From: Methylococcaceae bacterium
GTDB taxonomy: Bacteria > Pseudomonadota > Gammaproteobacteria > Methylococcales > Methylomonadaceae
Direction: 5' to 3'
DNA: 6,818 nucleotides
NCBI GenBank assembly: GCA_947505055.1
Contig: CANNLO010000259.1
Span: 1 to 6,818, forward strand
Each line of letters opens with the position of its first letter. The stretch's first letter is position 1. Under the pieces are notes generated by a model that worked only from the letters and a program-made list of their open reading frames with translations, ran no database searches and had not been told where the DNA came from. The translations under genes were made by a program, and so were the position numbers. Shown here piece by piece: positions 6,698 through 6,818 of the stretch.

Positions 6698-6818
6698 TTT
6701 GACTGCTAAACTGGCCGAGGGCAAGTCGGGTTTGAATCATGTCACCGACTTTTATCTCTGCCACTGAACGAACGATTTTACCTGAGGAATCCATTGCAAG
6801 GGCATAACCACGGTTTAA
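6678..6818 (-). CDS. xseA: Exodeoxyribonuclease VII large subunit, C-terminal end (partial)
   Basis: Reading from the right edge, 46 codons and a TAA give a tail with RGYALAMDSSGKIVRSVAEI followed by KVGDMIQTRLALGQFSSQIK. This is the conserved XseA ending: an RGY strand, a short turn, then VGD and a final strand with R-L-x-x-G. The large subunit joins several XseB copies to degrade single-stranded DNA from both ends into oligonucleotides. The start and catalytic domain lie beyond position 6818. The frame ends inside thpR on the other strand. The segment is short, but the motif order is distinctive. Confidence 0.82.
   Translation of the reverse strand, partial: LNRGYALAMDSSGKIVRSVAEIKVGDMIQTRLALGQFSSQIKTVDE

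Noticed and set aside
1..6818. CRISPR array, tRNA, rRNA, insertion-sequence ends or phage genes
   Set aside because: Reading both strands showed no regularly spaced repeats, no cloverleaf-like segment with a T-loop motif, and no transposase or phage protein.

Overview
This window looks like ordinary chromosome from a gammaproteobacterium. A dnaB-alr pair, an RhlE helicase, a ThpR-type RNA ligase-like phosphodiesterase and an XseA tail are all housekeeping genes, with moderate G+C and protein sequences close to gammaproteobacterial forms. A methanotroph-like member (Methylococcales) is a plausible guess from the style of the proteins and the repeat-like palindrome near position 450, but the window does not prove it.

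Layout. Bases 1-747 are visibly A+T-richer and hold no intact gene that I recognise. At the left edge, on the minus strand, a short reading frame with a good ribosome binding site begins like a minimal nucleotidyltransferase (MNT/MntA-type, usually paired with a HEPN protein), then loses the catalytic motif and stops; I read it as a decayed remnant. The rest of this stretch holds a small imperfect palindrome and probably the promoter and leader of the next gene. rhlE (748-2007, plus) faces alr (2055-3131, minus), and a perfect 15-bp inverted repeat between them is well placed to end transcription from both sides. dnaB (3128-4519, minus) lies just upstream of alr and overlaps it by ATGA, so the two form an operon, with a perfect TATAAT upstream of dnaB. 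Next comes a GT1-family glycosyltransferase (4702-5988, minus) resembling sterol/lipid glucosyltransferases. It is divergent from thpR (6164-6697, plus). The window ends inside xseA (minus), whose 3' end overlaps the 3' end of thpR by 20 bases.

How they work together. dnaB (replicative helicase) and alr (D-alanine for the cell wall) are a conserved pair; their linkage is positional rather than a shared pathway. RhlE and ThpR act on RNA, and XseA acts on DNA ends. The glycosyltransferase is the only accessory-looking intact gene and its substrate is unknown.

I found no convincing new multi-gene system. The points most worth a second look are the decayed nucleotidyltransferase at the left edge (its partner, if any, lies outside the window), the long leader before rhlE, the start-site choice for dnaB, and the tail-to-tail overlap of thpR with xseA.
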